NCBI GenBank assembly: GCA_035706585.1 | Contig: DASSUW010000411.1 | Coordinates: 1-6,852 of the forward strand | Direction: 5' to 3' | Origin: DASSUW01 sp035706585 | GTDB lineage: Bacteria; Actinomycetota; Thermoleophilia; Solirubrobacterales; Solirubrobacteraceae | DNA: 6,852 nt | Part shown: one piece after another, positions 1-6,461 of the stretch | How positions within the stretch are numbered: position 1 is the stretch's first letter | Layout of the letters: each line of letters starts with the position of its first letter | Translations under genes and position numbers: made by a program | The notes under the pieces: model-generated | Told to the model about the DNA's origin: nothing | What the model saw: only the letters and a program-made list of their open reading frames with translations | Database searches by the model: none

Positions 1-1885
1 GCGGTGGCGGATGTTCGTCGGCGCCGAGGTCCTGTTCGCCGTCGTGTTCTTCGCGATGGCGCTGCTCGTCGCCTACTCGCCCGACGTGTGGGGGACCGAG
101 AAGCCGATGGACATGGCGTTCATCAACGCCGCGAACGCCTCGTCCTCGTTCCCGCCGCACGACCCCTGGATGGCCGGAGAGGACCTCAACTACTACTACT
201 TCGGCCACCTCGTCCTGGCGCTGGTGATCCGCGTCGTCGGCGTCGCGCCGGACCACGGATACAACCTGTCGATCGCGCTGATCGCCGGGCTCGCCGCCGT
301 GTCCGTGTACACGCTCGCCGGCACGCTCTGGGCGGCGGCCCGCGAACGGCTGCCGGCCGTCCGCGGCGGCCCGGTCGCCGCCGGCGTGGCGGCGGTCGTC
401 GTGTGCCTGATCCTCGGCAACCTCGCCGGAGTGCGCGAATGGCTCGACGCGGCCAATCCGCCGGGCGACTACGACTGGTTCGCGCCGTCGCGCGTGATCC
501 CGGACACGATCACCGAGTTCCCGTGGTTCTCGCTGACGCTCGGCGACCTGCACGCCCACCTGCTCGCCGTGCCGTTCACGTTCCTGGCGCTCGGCTTCGC
601 GCTCCAGGTGGCGCTGGTCGGCCCGCGCGGCGACGCGGTGTGGCGCGGCGCGGCCGAGGCGCTTGCCGCCGGCCTGGCGATCGGCGCGCTGTACGCGATC
701 AACACGTGGTCCTATCCGGTCGTCGCCGGCCTGCTGGTGCTCGCGGTCGTCACGTGGGTGCGCGCGCCGGAGAGCCGCGGCCGCCGCCAGTACGCGATCG
801 TCTGGTGCGCGCTCGTGCTCGTCGCCAGCGTGGTGTTCGTGCTGCCGTTCCTGCTCGAGTTCGACGCGGCGGCGCGCGGCATCGGGTGGGTCGACGAACG
901 GCGCTCGTTCACGCACTTCATCGGCGACCAGGCGCTGCTCTACGGGCTGTTCGCCGCACCGCTGGCGGCGGCGTTCGCGGCGCGCGTGCTGGCGGCCCGG
1001 CGGCCGCTGCGGGCGCTCGTGTGGAGCGGCGTGGCGGCGATCTTCGCGCTCTCGCTGCTCGCGCCGGCGGATCTCGCCGGCGCGGCGGCCGTGGCCGTCG
1101 TGCTGGCGGTCGCGCTCGGCGCGCTCCTCTCGCCGCAGCTGGGGGCGCCGGAGCGCTTCCTGTGGCTGCTGGTCAGCGGCGGGCTGATCTGCATCCTGCT
1201 GCCCGAGCTCGTCTACGTCCGCGACGCGTTCGACGGCACCGCGCTGTTCCGCATGAACACGGTCTTCAAGCTCAGCTACCAGGCGTGGCTGCTGCTCGCG
1301 GTCGCCGCCGCCTGCGCGCTGCCGTGGGCGGGCGCCTGGCTGCCGCGGCGCGGCTGGCCGGTGTGGGCGGCGGTCACCGCGGCGGCGCTCCTGCTCGGGG
1401 CCGTGTACCCGTACGCGGGAACGTACGCGCGCAAGAACGGCTTCGCGCGCTCGCCGACGCTCGACGGTCTCGGGTGGCTGCGCCCGAGCGCTCCCGGCGA
1501 CCCGGCGGCGATCGAGTGGCTGCGCGCGAACACGCCGGGGTCGGCGGTCGTGCTCGAGGCGGTGGGGGAGGACTACTCGGAGTTCGGGCACGGGCGCATC
1601 TCGACGTTCACGGGCCGCGCGACCGTGCTCGGCTGGGCCGGTCACGAGGTCCAGTGGGAGCACGAGCCGGCGGGTCGCGAGGCGGACGTGCGCACGCTCT
1701 ACACGACGACCAACCTGACCGAGGCGCGCGAGCTGATCCGCCGCTACGACGTCGCCTACGTCGTCTTCGGCCCGATCGAGCGCACGACGTACGGTGACCG
1801 GGGCCTGGCGAAGTGGGACGAGCTCGGCACGCGGGTGTTCGACCGCGACGACACCGTGGTCTGGCGGCTTCAGCGCCGCTCGTAG
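1..1885 (+). CDS. DUF2298 / 'YYY' domain polytopic membrane protein, 5'-truncated by the window edge
   Basis: The frame is open from nucleotide 2 and ends at TAG 1883-1885. The first ATG (11) is probably internal, because family members carry further N-terminal membrane segments. Numbering from that ATG gives 624 residues. Diagnostic motifs run in the expected order: EKPMD (30-34), FPPHDPW (47-53), the eponymous NYYYFG (60-65), FPWFSLTLGDLHAH (170-183), a VRDAF...RMNTVFKLSYQAW block (403-426) and GRISTFTGRATVLGW followed by GHE (528-546). About ten hydrophobic segments lie between these blocks, and the last 130 or so residues are mostly hydrophilic. This matches DUF2298 (PF10060), which overlaps the TIGR03662 YYY domain. 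As I recall, these proteins are scattered among Chloroflexi, archaea and some actinobacteria and have no assigned reaction. Conserved Asp, His and Glu clusters near membrane borders suggest an enzyme, but that is inference. Its 3' end overlaps the convergent TIGR03663 gene by 16 bp. Confidence 0.93.
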   Translation, partial: RWRMFVGAEVLFAVVFFAMALLVAYSPDVWGTEKPMDMAFINAANASSSFPPHDPWMAGEDLNYYYFGHLVLALVIRVVGVAPDHGYNLSIALIAGLAAVSVYTLAGTLWAAARERLPAVRGGPVAAGVAAVVVCLILGNLAGVREWLDAANPPGDYDWFAPSRVIPDTITEFPWFSLTLGDLHAHLLAVPFTFLALGFALQVALVGPRGDAVWRGAAEALAAGLAIGALYAINTWSYPVVAGLLVLAVVTWVRAPESRGRRQYAIVWCALVLVASVVFVLPFLLEFDAAARGIGWVDERRSFTHFIGDQALLYGLFAAPLAAAFAARVLAARRPLRALVWSGVAAIFALSLLAPADLAGAAAVAVVLAVALGALLSPQLGAPERFLWLLVSGGLICILLPELVYVRDAFDGTALFRMNTVFKLSYQAWLLLAVAAACALPWAGAWLPRRGWPVWAAVTAAALLLGAVYPYAGTYARKNGFARSPTLDGLGWLRPSAPGDPAAIEWLRANTPGSAVVLEAVGEDYSEFGHGRISTFTGRATVLGWAGHEVQWEHEPAGREADVRTLYTTTNLTEARELIRRYDVAYVVFGPIERTTYGDRGLAKWDELGTRVFDRDDTVVWRLQRRS

Positions 1886-3447
1886 AGGAACTCGGGCATG
1901 CCGCCGGTGGGGTTCCACGGCTCGCGCTGCGTGAGGTAGCGCCAGGCCGAGCCGGGCCGCAGATCGTCGTAGTCGCGCACCCACCAGACGCGGAACGGGA
2001 ACTCGCGGCCGCTGTGGTCGCCGCGCAGGTCGCCGTCGAGGCGGTCGCGCGCACCCTGCGTGAGGATCAGCACGTCGGACTCCGGTGGCGCGTTGTCCGC
2101 GCCGCCGAGGTCGATGTAGCCGGTCTGGAGGTCGCGGAAGTACCACGCCCACGGGAACGTCGCGCCCTCCGCGGAGTCGATCGTGACCGAGAACGGCCGC
2201 CCGGCGGCCTCGGCCGCCTTCGCCTTGGCCGTCACCTGGTCGGCCACCTTGCCGACCTCCTCCGAGGACTGGGTCGAGACGAGCAGCTCGCGCGGGTCCG
2301 CGCGGTAGCGGGCGTTGACCGAGTACGAGGCGAACACGACGTAGGCCAGGCACGCCGCGGTGACCGCGAAGCCGACCTTCCCGTACCAGCGCGACCGCGC
2401 ATCCCAGATCGCCTGGACGCCGACGCCGGCCAGCAGCAGCAGCGGCAGCAGCGGGTGCAGCACCAGCCAGGCGAACTTCTCGCCCGCCCACGAGTACACC
2501 GCGAGCGACAGCACGAACGCCCACACGAGGAACAGGCGCAGGAGCGACGGACGCCGGATCGCCGCGACGGTGCCGATCGCGCCGAGCAGCAGCGCGGGCC
2601 ATTCGATGAACGTCAGGATCACGCCGTAGAAGATCCGCGACTCGCCGCCGCGACCGACGTCGTGCTGGCCGAGCCAGTAGTCCAGGCCCGTGTACAGCCC
2701 CTGCACGCCCTCGGGGTTGGTCAGGAACGTCGTGAACAGGACCGTGTAGACGCCGACGAACGCGGCGAGCGCCCAGCCCCAGGCGTCGAGCCCGACCGCG
2801 CGCACCGGCCCGATCACGAGATCCCGGCGCGGCGAGATGAGGACGGCGATGAAGAACGTGCCGGCGACGAACAGCGTGATGAACGTCGTCTCCTTGGTCG
2901 CGAAGCTGAGCGCCAGCAGCACCCCGATCACGGCCGGGTGGTAGCGCCGCGGCGCGCTGAGGAAGCGGAACACGACGACCAGCAACGCGAGCGTGATCGC
3001 CGCGAAGTAGATGTCCTCGCGGGCAAAGCGCGAGAAGTACAGGTAGCTGGGGCCGATCGCCAGCGCCGCCGCCGCCGCGAAGGCTCCGACGCGGCCGAGC
3101 TGGTCGCGCAGCAGGTACGGGAGCGGGACCATCAGTGTCCCCATCAGCGCCGGCGCGAGGCGGGCGGTGAAGTCCGACGCCCCGAACAGCGTGTACATCG
3201 CGGCGGTCAGGTAGAAGCGCAGCGGCCCGTGCAGGAGCGGGTCGTACTCGTAGCCGCCGTCCTTCCAGAACGTCCACGAGAAGTAGGCGTCCTGGCTCTC
3301 GTCGTGGTGGAATGGGCGGTCGCCGAGATCGAGGAACCGCAGCGCCAGCGCGACCGCCACGAGCAGGGCGTAGGCGATCAGCTCGCCGCGCGGGCGCCGG
3401 GTGCGGGCCGCCGGCTGGGCGGCGTCCGGCGTCGCGGTGACGGTCAC
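1870..3447 (-). CDS. TIGR03663 family protein (GT39/PMT-like polytopic membrane protein)
   Basis: 525 residues. The GTG start at 3447 is favoured by a strong GGGAGG ribosome binding site 7 nt upstream and by the GTGA overlap with the preceding gene's stop. The frame is open far upstream, but that part is antisense to other genes. The invariant residues I recall for TIGR03663 are present: DE (49-50, in HHDESQ), HGP (73-75) and Arg in the TARLAP (96) and FSRFARED (140, 143) segments. There is also a GEKFAWL...H..LP block at 322-335. A short basic N-terminus precedes the first membrane helix (about 22-40). Eight to ten further helices reach about residue 372, and a soluble C-terminal domain of about 150 residues follows. 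The N-terminal third resembles dolichyl-phosphate-mannose protein mannosyltransferases (PF02366), so transfer of a sugar from a polyprenyl-phosphate donor on the outer face is plausible but unproven. The family is known to co-occur with YYY proteins, and one is the convergent neighbour here. Confidence 0.92.
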   Translation of the reverse strand: MTVTATPDAAQPAARTRRPRGELIAYALLVAVALALRFLDLGDRPFHHDESQDAYFSWTFWKDGGYEYDPLLHGPLRFYLTAAMYTLFGASDFTARLAPALMGTLMVPLPYLLRDQLGRVGAFAAAAALAIGPSYLYFSRFAREDIYFAAITLALLVVVFRFLSAPRRYHPAVIGVLLALSFATKETTFITLFVAGTFFIAVLISPRRDLVIGPVRAVGLDAWGWALAAFVGVYTVLFTTFLTNPEGVQGLYTGLDYWLGQHDVGRGGESRIFYGVILTFIEWPALLLGAIGTVAAIRRPSLLRLFLVWAFVLSLAVYSWAGEKFAWLVLHPLLPLLLLAGVGVQAIWDARSRWYGKVGFAVTAACLAYVVFASYSVNARYRADPRELLVSTQSSEEVGKVADQVTAKAKAAEAAGRPFSVTIDSAEGATFPWAWYFRDLQTGYIDLGGADNAPPESDVLILTQGARDRLDGDLRGDHSGREFPFRVWWVRDYDDLRPGSAWRYLTQREPWNPTGGMPEFLYERR

Positions 3448-4397
3448 CGGCGCGCCTCCCGCAGGCGGCCGAGCCCGCCGTAGCGGGCGGCGAGCAGCAC
3501 CAGGCCGACGAGCGTGATCGGGACCACGATGATGAAGCGCAGCATCACGATGTACGCGACCGCCTGCGCGCCGGTTCCGCCGAGCGCCTTGATGCCGAGG
3601 ATCGCGGCGGCGTCCTGCGTGCCGGCGTAGGCCGGGCCGGACGGGATCATCGAGAAGACGGACGCGAGCGCGACGATGTAGAGCCCCTCGATCGGGTCCA
3701 TGCCGAAGCCGACACAGGCCGCGGCGGACATCCAGACGCCGGCCTCGATGCTCCAGATGACGAGCGTCAGTCCGAGCAGCAGGAGGCCGTGGTGCGCCCG
3801 TCGCAGCCCGAGCGTGGCCGACAGCATCGGGGCGATGAAGGCGACCAGGCGCTCGTTGCGGCGCACGGCGAAGTAGGCGACCGCCGCCGCGATCGCCAGC
3901 CCGGCCGCGGCGAGCAGGATGATCTCGACCTTGTCGCCGCCCACCTCGCCGAGCAGGCCGTACCCGACCACCACGAACAGGACGACGAGCACGGCGATGT
4001 CGAGCAGCCGCTCGGCCAGCAGCGTGCCGATGACCGTGCGGATCGACGTCCCGGCCCGCGGAGCCATCAACAGCGCGCGGATCGCGTCGCCGGCGCGGGC
4101 GGGCAGGATGTTGTTGCCGGCGTAGCCGACGCACGTGAGCGCGTACGTGTCGACCCGCGCGGGCGCGGCGCCCTCGTCCTCGAGCAGCCGCTGCCAGCGC
4201 TCGCTGCGGACGACCGTGGCGAGCCCGTAGAGGGCGATCGCGCCGAGCAGCGCGAGGATCTCCGAGCGGCTCGACGGCAGGTCCGGCTTGGGCTGGTGCA
4301 CCGCCCACCAGACCACGCCGGCGACAGCCAGCAGCGACACGGCGAGGCCGAGCCAGGAGAGCCGCGAGCCGCCGCGCCGCGGCTCCTCGCGCGGCAC
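3444..4397 (-). CDS. Flippase-like LPG_synthase_TM (UPF0104-type) integral membrane protein
   Basis: 317 residues from the GTG at 4397. The frame stays open to 4559, but that extension would enter the divergent SpoIID gene and encodes non-membrane sequence. The chosen start gives a short basic leader (VPREEPRRGG) directly before the first helix (about 15-32). Its ribosome binding site is weak (GGCGAG, 3 nt spacer), so a TTG at 4454 cannot be excluded. Family signatures of PF03706 are visible: SERWQRLL (65-72), GYAGNNILPARAGDAIRA (91-108), GTLLAERLLD (124-133) and IPSGPAYAGTQDAA (251-264), with about eight hydrophobic segments. The family includes the lipid-translocating domain of MprF; standalone members are often found beside glycosyltransferases. 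Its stop overlaps the start of the TIGR03663 gene (GTGA), so the two are one operon. I infer that it moves or handles a lipid-linked intermediate for that protein. No lysyl-transferase domain is attached, so it is not a full MprF. Confidence 0.9.
   Translation of the reverse strand: MPREEPRRGGSRLSWLGLAVSLLAVAGVVWWAVHQPKPDLPSSRSEILALLGAIALYGLATVVRSERWQRLLEDEGAAPARVDTYALTCVGYAGNNILPARAGDAIRALLMAPRAGTSIRTVIGTLLAERLLDIAVLVVLFVVVGYGLLGEVGGDKVEIILLAAAGLAIAAAVAYFAVRRNERLVAFIAPMLSATLGLRRAHHGLLLLGLTLVIWSIEAGVWMSAAACVGFGMDPIEGLYIVALASVFSMIPSGPAYAGTQDAAAILGIKALGGTGAQAVAYIVMLRFIIVVPITLVGLVLLAARYGGLGRLREARR
3455..3460 (-). promoter_or_regulatory. Ribosome binding site for the TIGR03663 gene
   Basis: The minus strand reads GGGAGG, then a 7-nt spacer, then the GTG at 3447-3445. 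It lies inside the last codons of the flippase-like gene. It decides the TIGR03663 start and supports translational coupling. Confidence 0.8.
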
Positions 4398-4449
4398 GGG
4401 CTCGCCGCCGGCGGTGGGGACCCGAGCGGTGATCGAGCAAGGATGACAC

Positions 4450-4461
4450 CGCAACGTTGCG
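4450..4461. repeat. 12-bp perfect palindrome, candidate operator
   Basis: CGCAACGTTGCG is a perfect inverted repeat between the divergent genes, centred 30 bp from the SpoIID start and 58 bp from the flippase start. Flanking GGATG (4441-4445) and CATCC (4462-4466) are also complementary, with a 4-nt offset on the left. The placement would suit a regulator of both genes. No regulator gene is visible nearby and a single copy is weak evidence. Confidence 0.4.
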
Positions 4462-4475
4462 CATCCGGCACTGTT

Positions 4476-4480
4476 GGGGA
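4476..4480 (+). promoter_or_regulatory. Ribosome binding site for the SpoIID-like gene
   Basis: GGGGA lies 5 nt before ATG 4486. It fixes that ATG as the start rather than the in-frame TTG at 4474, which would overlap the site itself. Confidence 0.65.
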
Positions 4481-4485
4481 CCGCG

Positions 4486-5613
4486 ATGCGACTCGCGATC
4501 CTGACCGCGGCGCTGCTCGCGCTGCTCCCGGCCACGGCGCTGGCCGACGATCTCGTCATCGACGGCCGCGGCTGGGGCCACGGCGTCGGCCTGTCCCAGT
4601 ACGGCGCCTACGGATACGCGCTCGAGGAGGGCCGCGACTTCCAGTTCATCGTCGGCCACTACTACACCGGCACCACGGTCGGCACGGCGCCCGGCACCAG
4701 CATGCGCGTGCGGCTCAAGCGCGCCCGGGCGCCGAAGATCAGCGGCGCGACGCGCGCGCGGGCCGCCAACGGGCGCCGCGTGCGGCTGTCGGAGCGGCGG
4801 AGCTATCGCTTCAGGGCCTACAAGTCCGACCGGATCCGGATCGTCAACACGCGCACGGGCCACACCCGGGCGCGCGTGCGCGCGCCGGTGCGCGTCACCG
4901 GCGGCGACAACACGACCCTGCGGGGGCTCGCGGAGAACGGCGTGCGCAACGGCCTGTACCGCAGCCGCCTGATCCTCTCGCGTGACCGCCGCGCGGTGCT
5001 CGTCGTCAACAGCATCGGCATCGAGCGGTACCTGTACGGCGTCGTGCCGCGCGAGATGCCGTCGGGCTGGCCGGCCGAGGCACTCAAGGCCCAGGCCGTG
5101 GTGGCGCGGTCCTACGCGCTGCGCAGCCGGCGCCCGTCCGAGCCCTACGACGTGTTCGCCGACGTCCGGTCGCAGGTCTACGGCGGCGTGCTCGCCGAGA
5201 CCGACGCCACCACCGCGGCCGTGCGCGCCACGCGGCGGCGCGTCGTCATGGCGGGCGGCGAGATCGCCCAGACGTTCTTCTCCTCCACCTCGGGCGGCCG
5301 CACCGCCGGCAACGACGAGGTCTTCGGCGGCACGCCGATCTCCTACCTGCGGCCGGTCGACGACCCGCACGACGACCTGTCGCCGTACCACACGTGGACG
5401 GCGCGCTTCACCAAGCGCAAGGCCGAGCGGATGCTCGGCGATGCGGTGAGCGGCAAGCTCCGCGGCCTGCGCGTGGTGTCCCGCACGCCGTCGGACCGCG
5501 CGGCGACCGTGCTCGTCCGCGGCAGTCGCGGCAATCAGACGGTCAGCGGGGCCACGATCCGGGCCCGGCTGGGGCTCCGGAGCACGTGGATCACCGGGGT
5601 CGCCGGTCCCTGA
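4486..5613 (+). CDS. Secreted SpoIID/LytB-domain protein (putative peptidoglycan lytic transglycosylase)
   Basis: 375 residues. Residues 1-20 form a signal peptide ending ATALA before DD, so the mature protein is exported. The SpoIID core (PF08486) is clear: GIERYLYGVVPREMPSGWP (178-196), EALKAQAVVARSYAL (198-212), a TFFSSTSGGRTAGNDEVFGG block (263-282) and PVDDP (290-294). Glu190 in PREMP matches the position I understand to be the catalytic Glu of SpoIID, which cleaves glycan strands stripped of stem peptides. The C-terminus ends on ATIRARLGLRSTWITGV (356-372). In Bacillus SpoIID the GWGHGVGmSQ motif follows that element near the C-terminus. Here GRGWGHGVGLSQYGAYG...GHYYTGT (27-63) sits directly after the signal peptide, so the domain order looks circularly permuted. 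No other sporulation gene is in view, so the role is more likely vegetative wall remodelling. It is divergent from the flippase/TIGR03663 operon. Confidence 0.9.
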   Translation: MRLAILTAALLALLPATALADDLVIDGRGWGHGVGLSQYGAYGYALEEGRDFQFIVGHYYTGTTVGTAPGTSMRVRLKRARAPKISGATRARAANGRRVRLSERRSYRFRAYKSDRIRIVNTRTGHTRARVRAPVRVTGGDNTTLRGLAENGVRNGLYRSRLILSRDRRAVLVVNSIGIERYLYGVVPREMPSGWPAEALKAQAVVARSYALRSRRPSEPYDVFADVRSQVYGGVLAETDATTAAVRATRRRVVMAGGEIAQTFFSSTSGGRTAGNDEVFGGTPISYLRPVDDPHDDLSPYHTWTARFTKRKAERMLGDAVSGKLRGLRVVSRTPSDRAATVLVRGSRGNQTVSGATIRARLGLRSTWITGVAGP

Positions 5614-5674
5614 GCCGTTCGGCGCCGGCCGGCGTCATCGGGTCACCGTGGCGGGTTTTCGACCGCGCGCGGCG
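5614..5674. other. Convergent intergenic gap with no clear terminator
   Basis: A 61-bp gap lies between the stops of the SpoIID-like and MBL genes. It contains a 12-bp palindrome (CGCCGGCCGGCG, 5623-5634) and a weak 4-bp hairpin around GGGTTTTCG (5651-5666 area). Neither has the stem plus T-tract of a canonical intrinsic terminator on either strand. Confidence 0.4.
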
Positions 5675-6394
5675 TCAGCTCGGCGACGCCTCGCGAGCGC
5701 GCGCGACGAGCGTCGCGACCCCGTCGGTCCACGGATCGCCATGGCCGGGGAGGACCACGCCCGCGTCGATGCCCTCGATGCGCGCGAGCGACTCGGTGGC
5801 CTGGGCCGTCGAGGACGCGAACGCGCGTGGCATCAGCTGCGGCCCCGGGCGGCCGGTCAGCGGGTTCCACGTGCACAGCGCGTCGCCCGCCATCAGCACG
5901 CCGCGGTCGCCGAACACGAACACGACGTGGCCGTTGGAGTGGCCGGGCGTGTGGACGACCTGCGGGTGGCCCGGCACGTCGAGGACCTCGCCGTCGCCGA
6001 ACTCCGTGACGGCGGCGATCTTCGGCCGCCGGATGCCGCCCGACCGCACGGCCAGCCCGAGCAGCCGCCACGCCGCCCGGTGGCGCAGGTAGCCGCCGAT
6101 GTTGCCCTCGGTCTTCTGCTCGACGCCGTCGCGCGCCATCGCCGCGTCGGCGGCGTGGATCCACACCTTGGCGCCGTCCTGGCGCAGGCCCTCGGCCACG
6201 CCCACGTGGTCGATGTGCCCGTGCGTGAGGATGACCGCGTCGACGCGGCGCCCGGCGAGCACGGCGTCGAGCTGGCTGCGGAACCCCGGCACGCCGGCGT
6301 CGACCAGGGTCAGGCCGGCGTCGTCTTCGACGAGGTAGAAGTTGACGATGTCGTTGCCCAGGCGGGTGACGCCGGGCGCAACCTCGGTCGGCAT
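5675..6394 (-). CDS. MBL-fold metallo-hydrolase
   Basis: 239 residues, a usual size for a single-domain metallo-beta-lactamase-fold hydrolase, with no signal peptide, so probably cytoplasmic. ATG 6394 has a good ribosome binding site, AAGGTGG, 4 nt upstream. The full metal-ligand set is present: THGHIDHVG (57-65: His58, His60, Asp62, His63), His152 in TPGHSNGH, Asp171 in AGDAL and His218 in LPGHGDPW. The VDAG strand (31-34) that normally precedes the HxHxDH motif is also there. It should bind a dinuclear metal centre and hydrolyse an ester, thioester or similar bond. The pattern is closest to glyoxalase II-like and YflN-type proteins. The motifs do not give the substrate, and a middle insertion (about 87-125, rich in Arg and Gly) might shape the pocket. 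It is transcribed alone, convergent with the SpoIID-like gene and divergent from the HNH-repeat gene. Confidence 0.92.
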   Translation of the reverse strand: MPTEVAPGVTRLGNDIVNFYLVEDDAGLTLVDAGVPGFRSQLDAVLAGRRVDAVILTHGHIDHVGVAEGLRQDGAKVWIHAADAAMARDGVEQKTEGNIGGYLRHRAAWRLLGLAVRSGGIRRPKIAAVTEFGDGEVLDVPGHPQVVHTPGHSNGHVVFVFGDRGVLMAGDALCTWNPLTGRPGPQLMPRAFASSTAQATESLARIEGIDAGVVLPGHGDPWTDGVATLVARAREASPS

Positions 6395-6398
6395 GCGG

Positions 6399-6405
6399 CC
6401 ACCTT
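6399..6405 (-). promoter_or_regulatory. Ribosome binding site for the MBL-fold gene
   Basis: The minus strand reads AAGGTGG, one mismatch from the ideal AAGGAGG, 4 nt before ATG 6394. It directly abuts the hairpin at 6407-6434. Confidence 0.7.
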
Positions 6406-6434
6406 ACGGGTTCGAATCCCGTTGGACGAACCCG
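6406..6434. repeat. Stem-loop / tRNA T-arm-like element next to the MBL start
   Basis: Two overlapping inverted repeats share one arm. On the plus strand, ACGGG-TTCGAAT-CCCGT (6406-6422) is a perfect 5-bp stem with a 7-nt loop, exactly the form of a tRNA T-arm. The arm CGGGTTCG (6407-6414) also pairs perfectly over 8 bp with CGAACCCG (6427-6434), leaving a 12-nt loop. The two foldings exclude each other. In the minus-strand mRNA the element would sit immediately 5' of the MBL ribosome binding site. No D-arm, anticodon arm, matching acceptor strand or CCA is found, so this is not an intact tRNA. It could be a tRNA-derived remnant, an operator, a 5'-UTR structure or chance. Confidence 0.5.
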
Positions 6435-6451
6435 GCTGCATCCAGTACCGT
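6422..6451 (+). promoter_or_regulatory. Candidate promoter toward the HNH-repeat gene
   Basis: TTGGAC (6422-6427) and TACCGT (6446-6451) are 18 bp apart, resembling an actinobacterial housekeeping -35/-10 pair. The -35 lies within the loop and right arm of the inverted repeat at 6407-6434, so a protein bound there could block it. Transcription would begin around 6458-6462. This rests on motif reading only. Confidence 0.25.
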
Positions 6452-6461
6452 TCGCGGACCG

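Larger units (their letters stand above)
4398..4485. promoter_or_regulatory. Divergent promoter region between the flippase-like operon and the SpoIID-like gene
   Basis: This 88-bp spacer separates the two divergent starts (GTG 4397 on minus, ATG 4486 on plus), so both promoters should lie in it or just inside the genes. I could not pick convincing -10/-35 pairs on either strand. Its most notable element is the 12-bp palindrome at 4450-4461. Confidence 0.5.

Noticed and set aside
4..1797. 597-residue open frame on the plus strand beside the YYY gene.
   Set aside because: It is extremely Arg/Ala/Gly-rich with no motif and is the +1 shadow of the DUF2298 gene, whose family motifs are clear.
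1813..3483. 556-residue open frame on the plus strand opposite the TIGR03663 gene.
   Set aside because: It is antisense to a gene with recognised family motifs. Its composition (Arg, Glu, Gln, Gly) is the usual product of reading GC-rich genes backwards.
4474..4485. TTG at 4474 as the SpoIID start.
   Set aside because: It overlaps the GGGGA ribosome binding site, and ATG 4486 gives a textbook signal peptide.
3789..4985. 398-residue plus-strand open frame across the flippase-like gene and the SpoIID start.
   Set aside because: It covers two real genes in other frames, is low-complexity in composition and has no domain.
3448..5391. The TIGR03663 frame stays open on the minus strand to 5391, suggesting a 1173-residue protein.
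   Set aside because: The upstream part is Arg/Ala/Gly-rich shadow sequence antisense to the SpoIID gene and overlapping the flippase-like gene in another frame. A strong ribosome binding site and GTG at 3447 mark the real start.
5614..5674. Bidirectional terminator between the SpoIID and MBL genes.
   Set aside because: The only inverted repeats are a loopless GC palindrome and a 4-bp stem; neither is followed by a T-tract.
6351..6430. A complete tRNA gene ending in the T-arm at 6406-6422.
   Set aside because: No anticodon arm or proper D-arm can be folded, only about 5 of 7 acceptor pairs are possible with TCGTTGC at 6351, there is no CCA, and the 5' part is MBL coding sequence.
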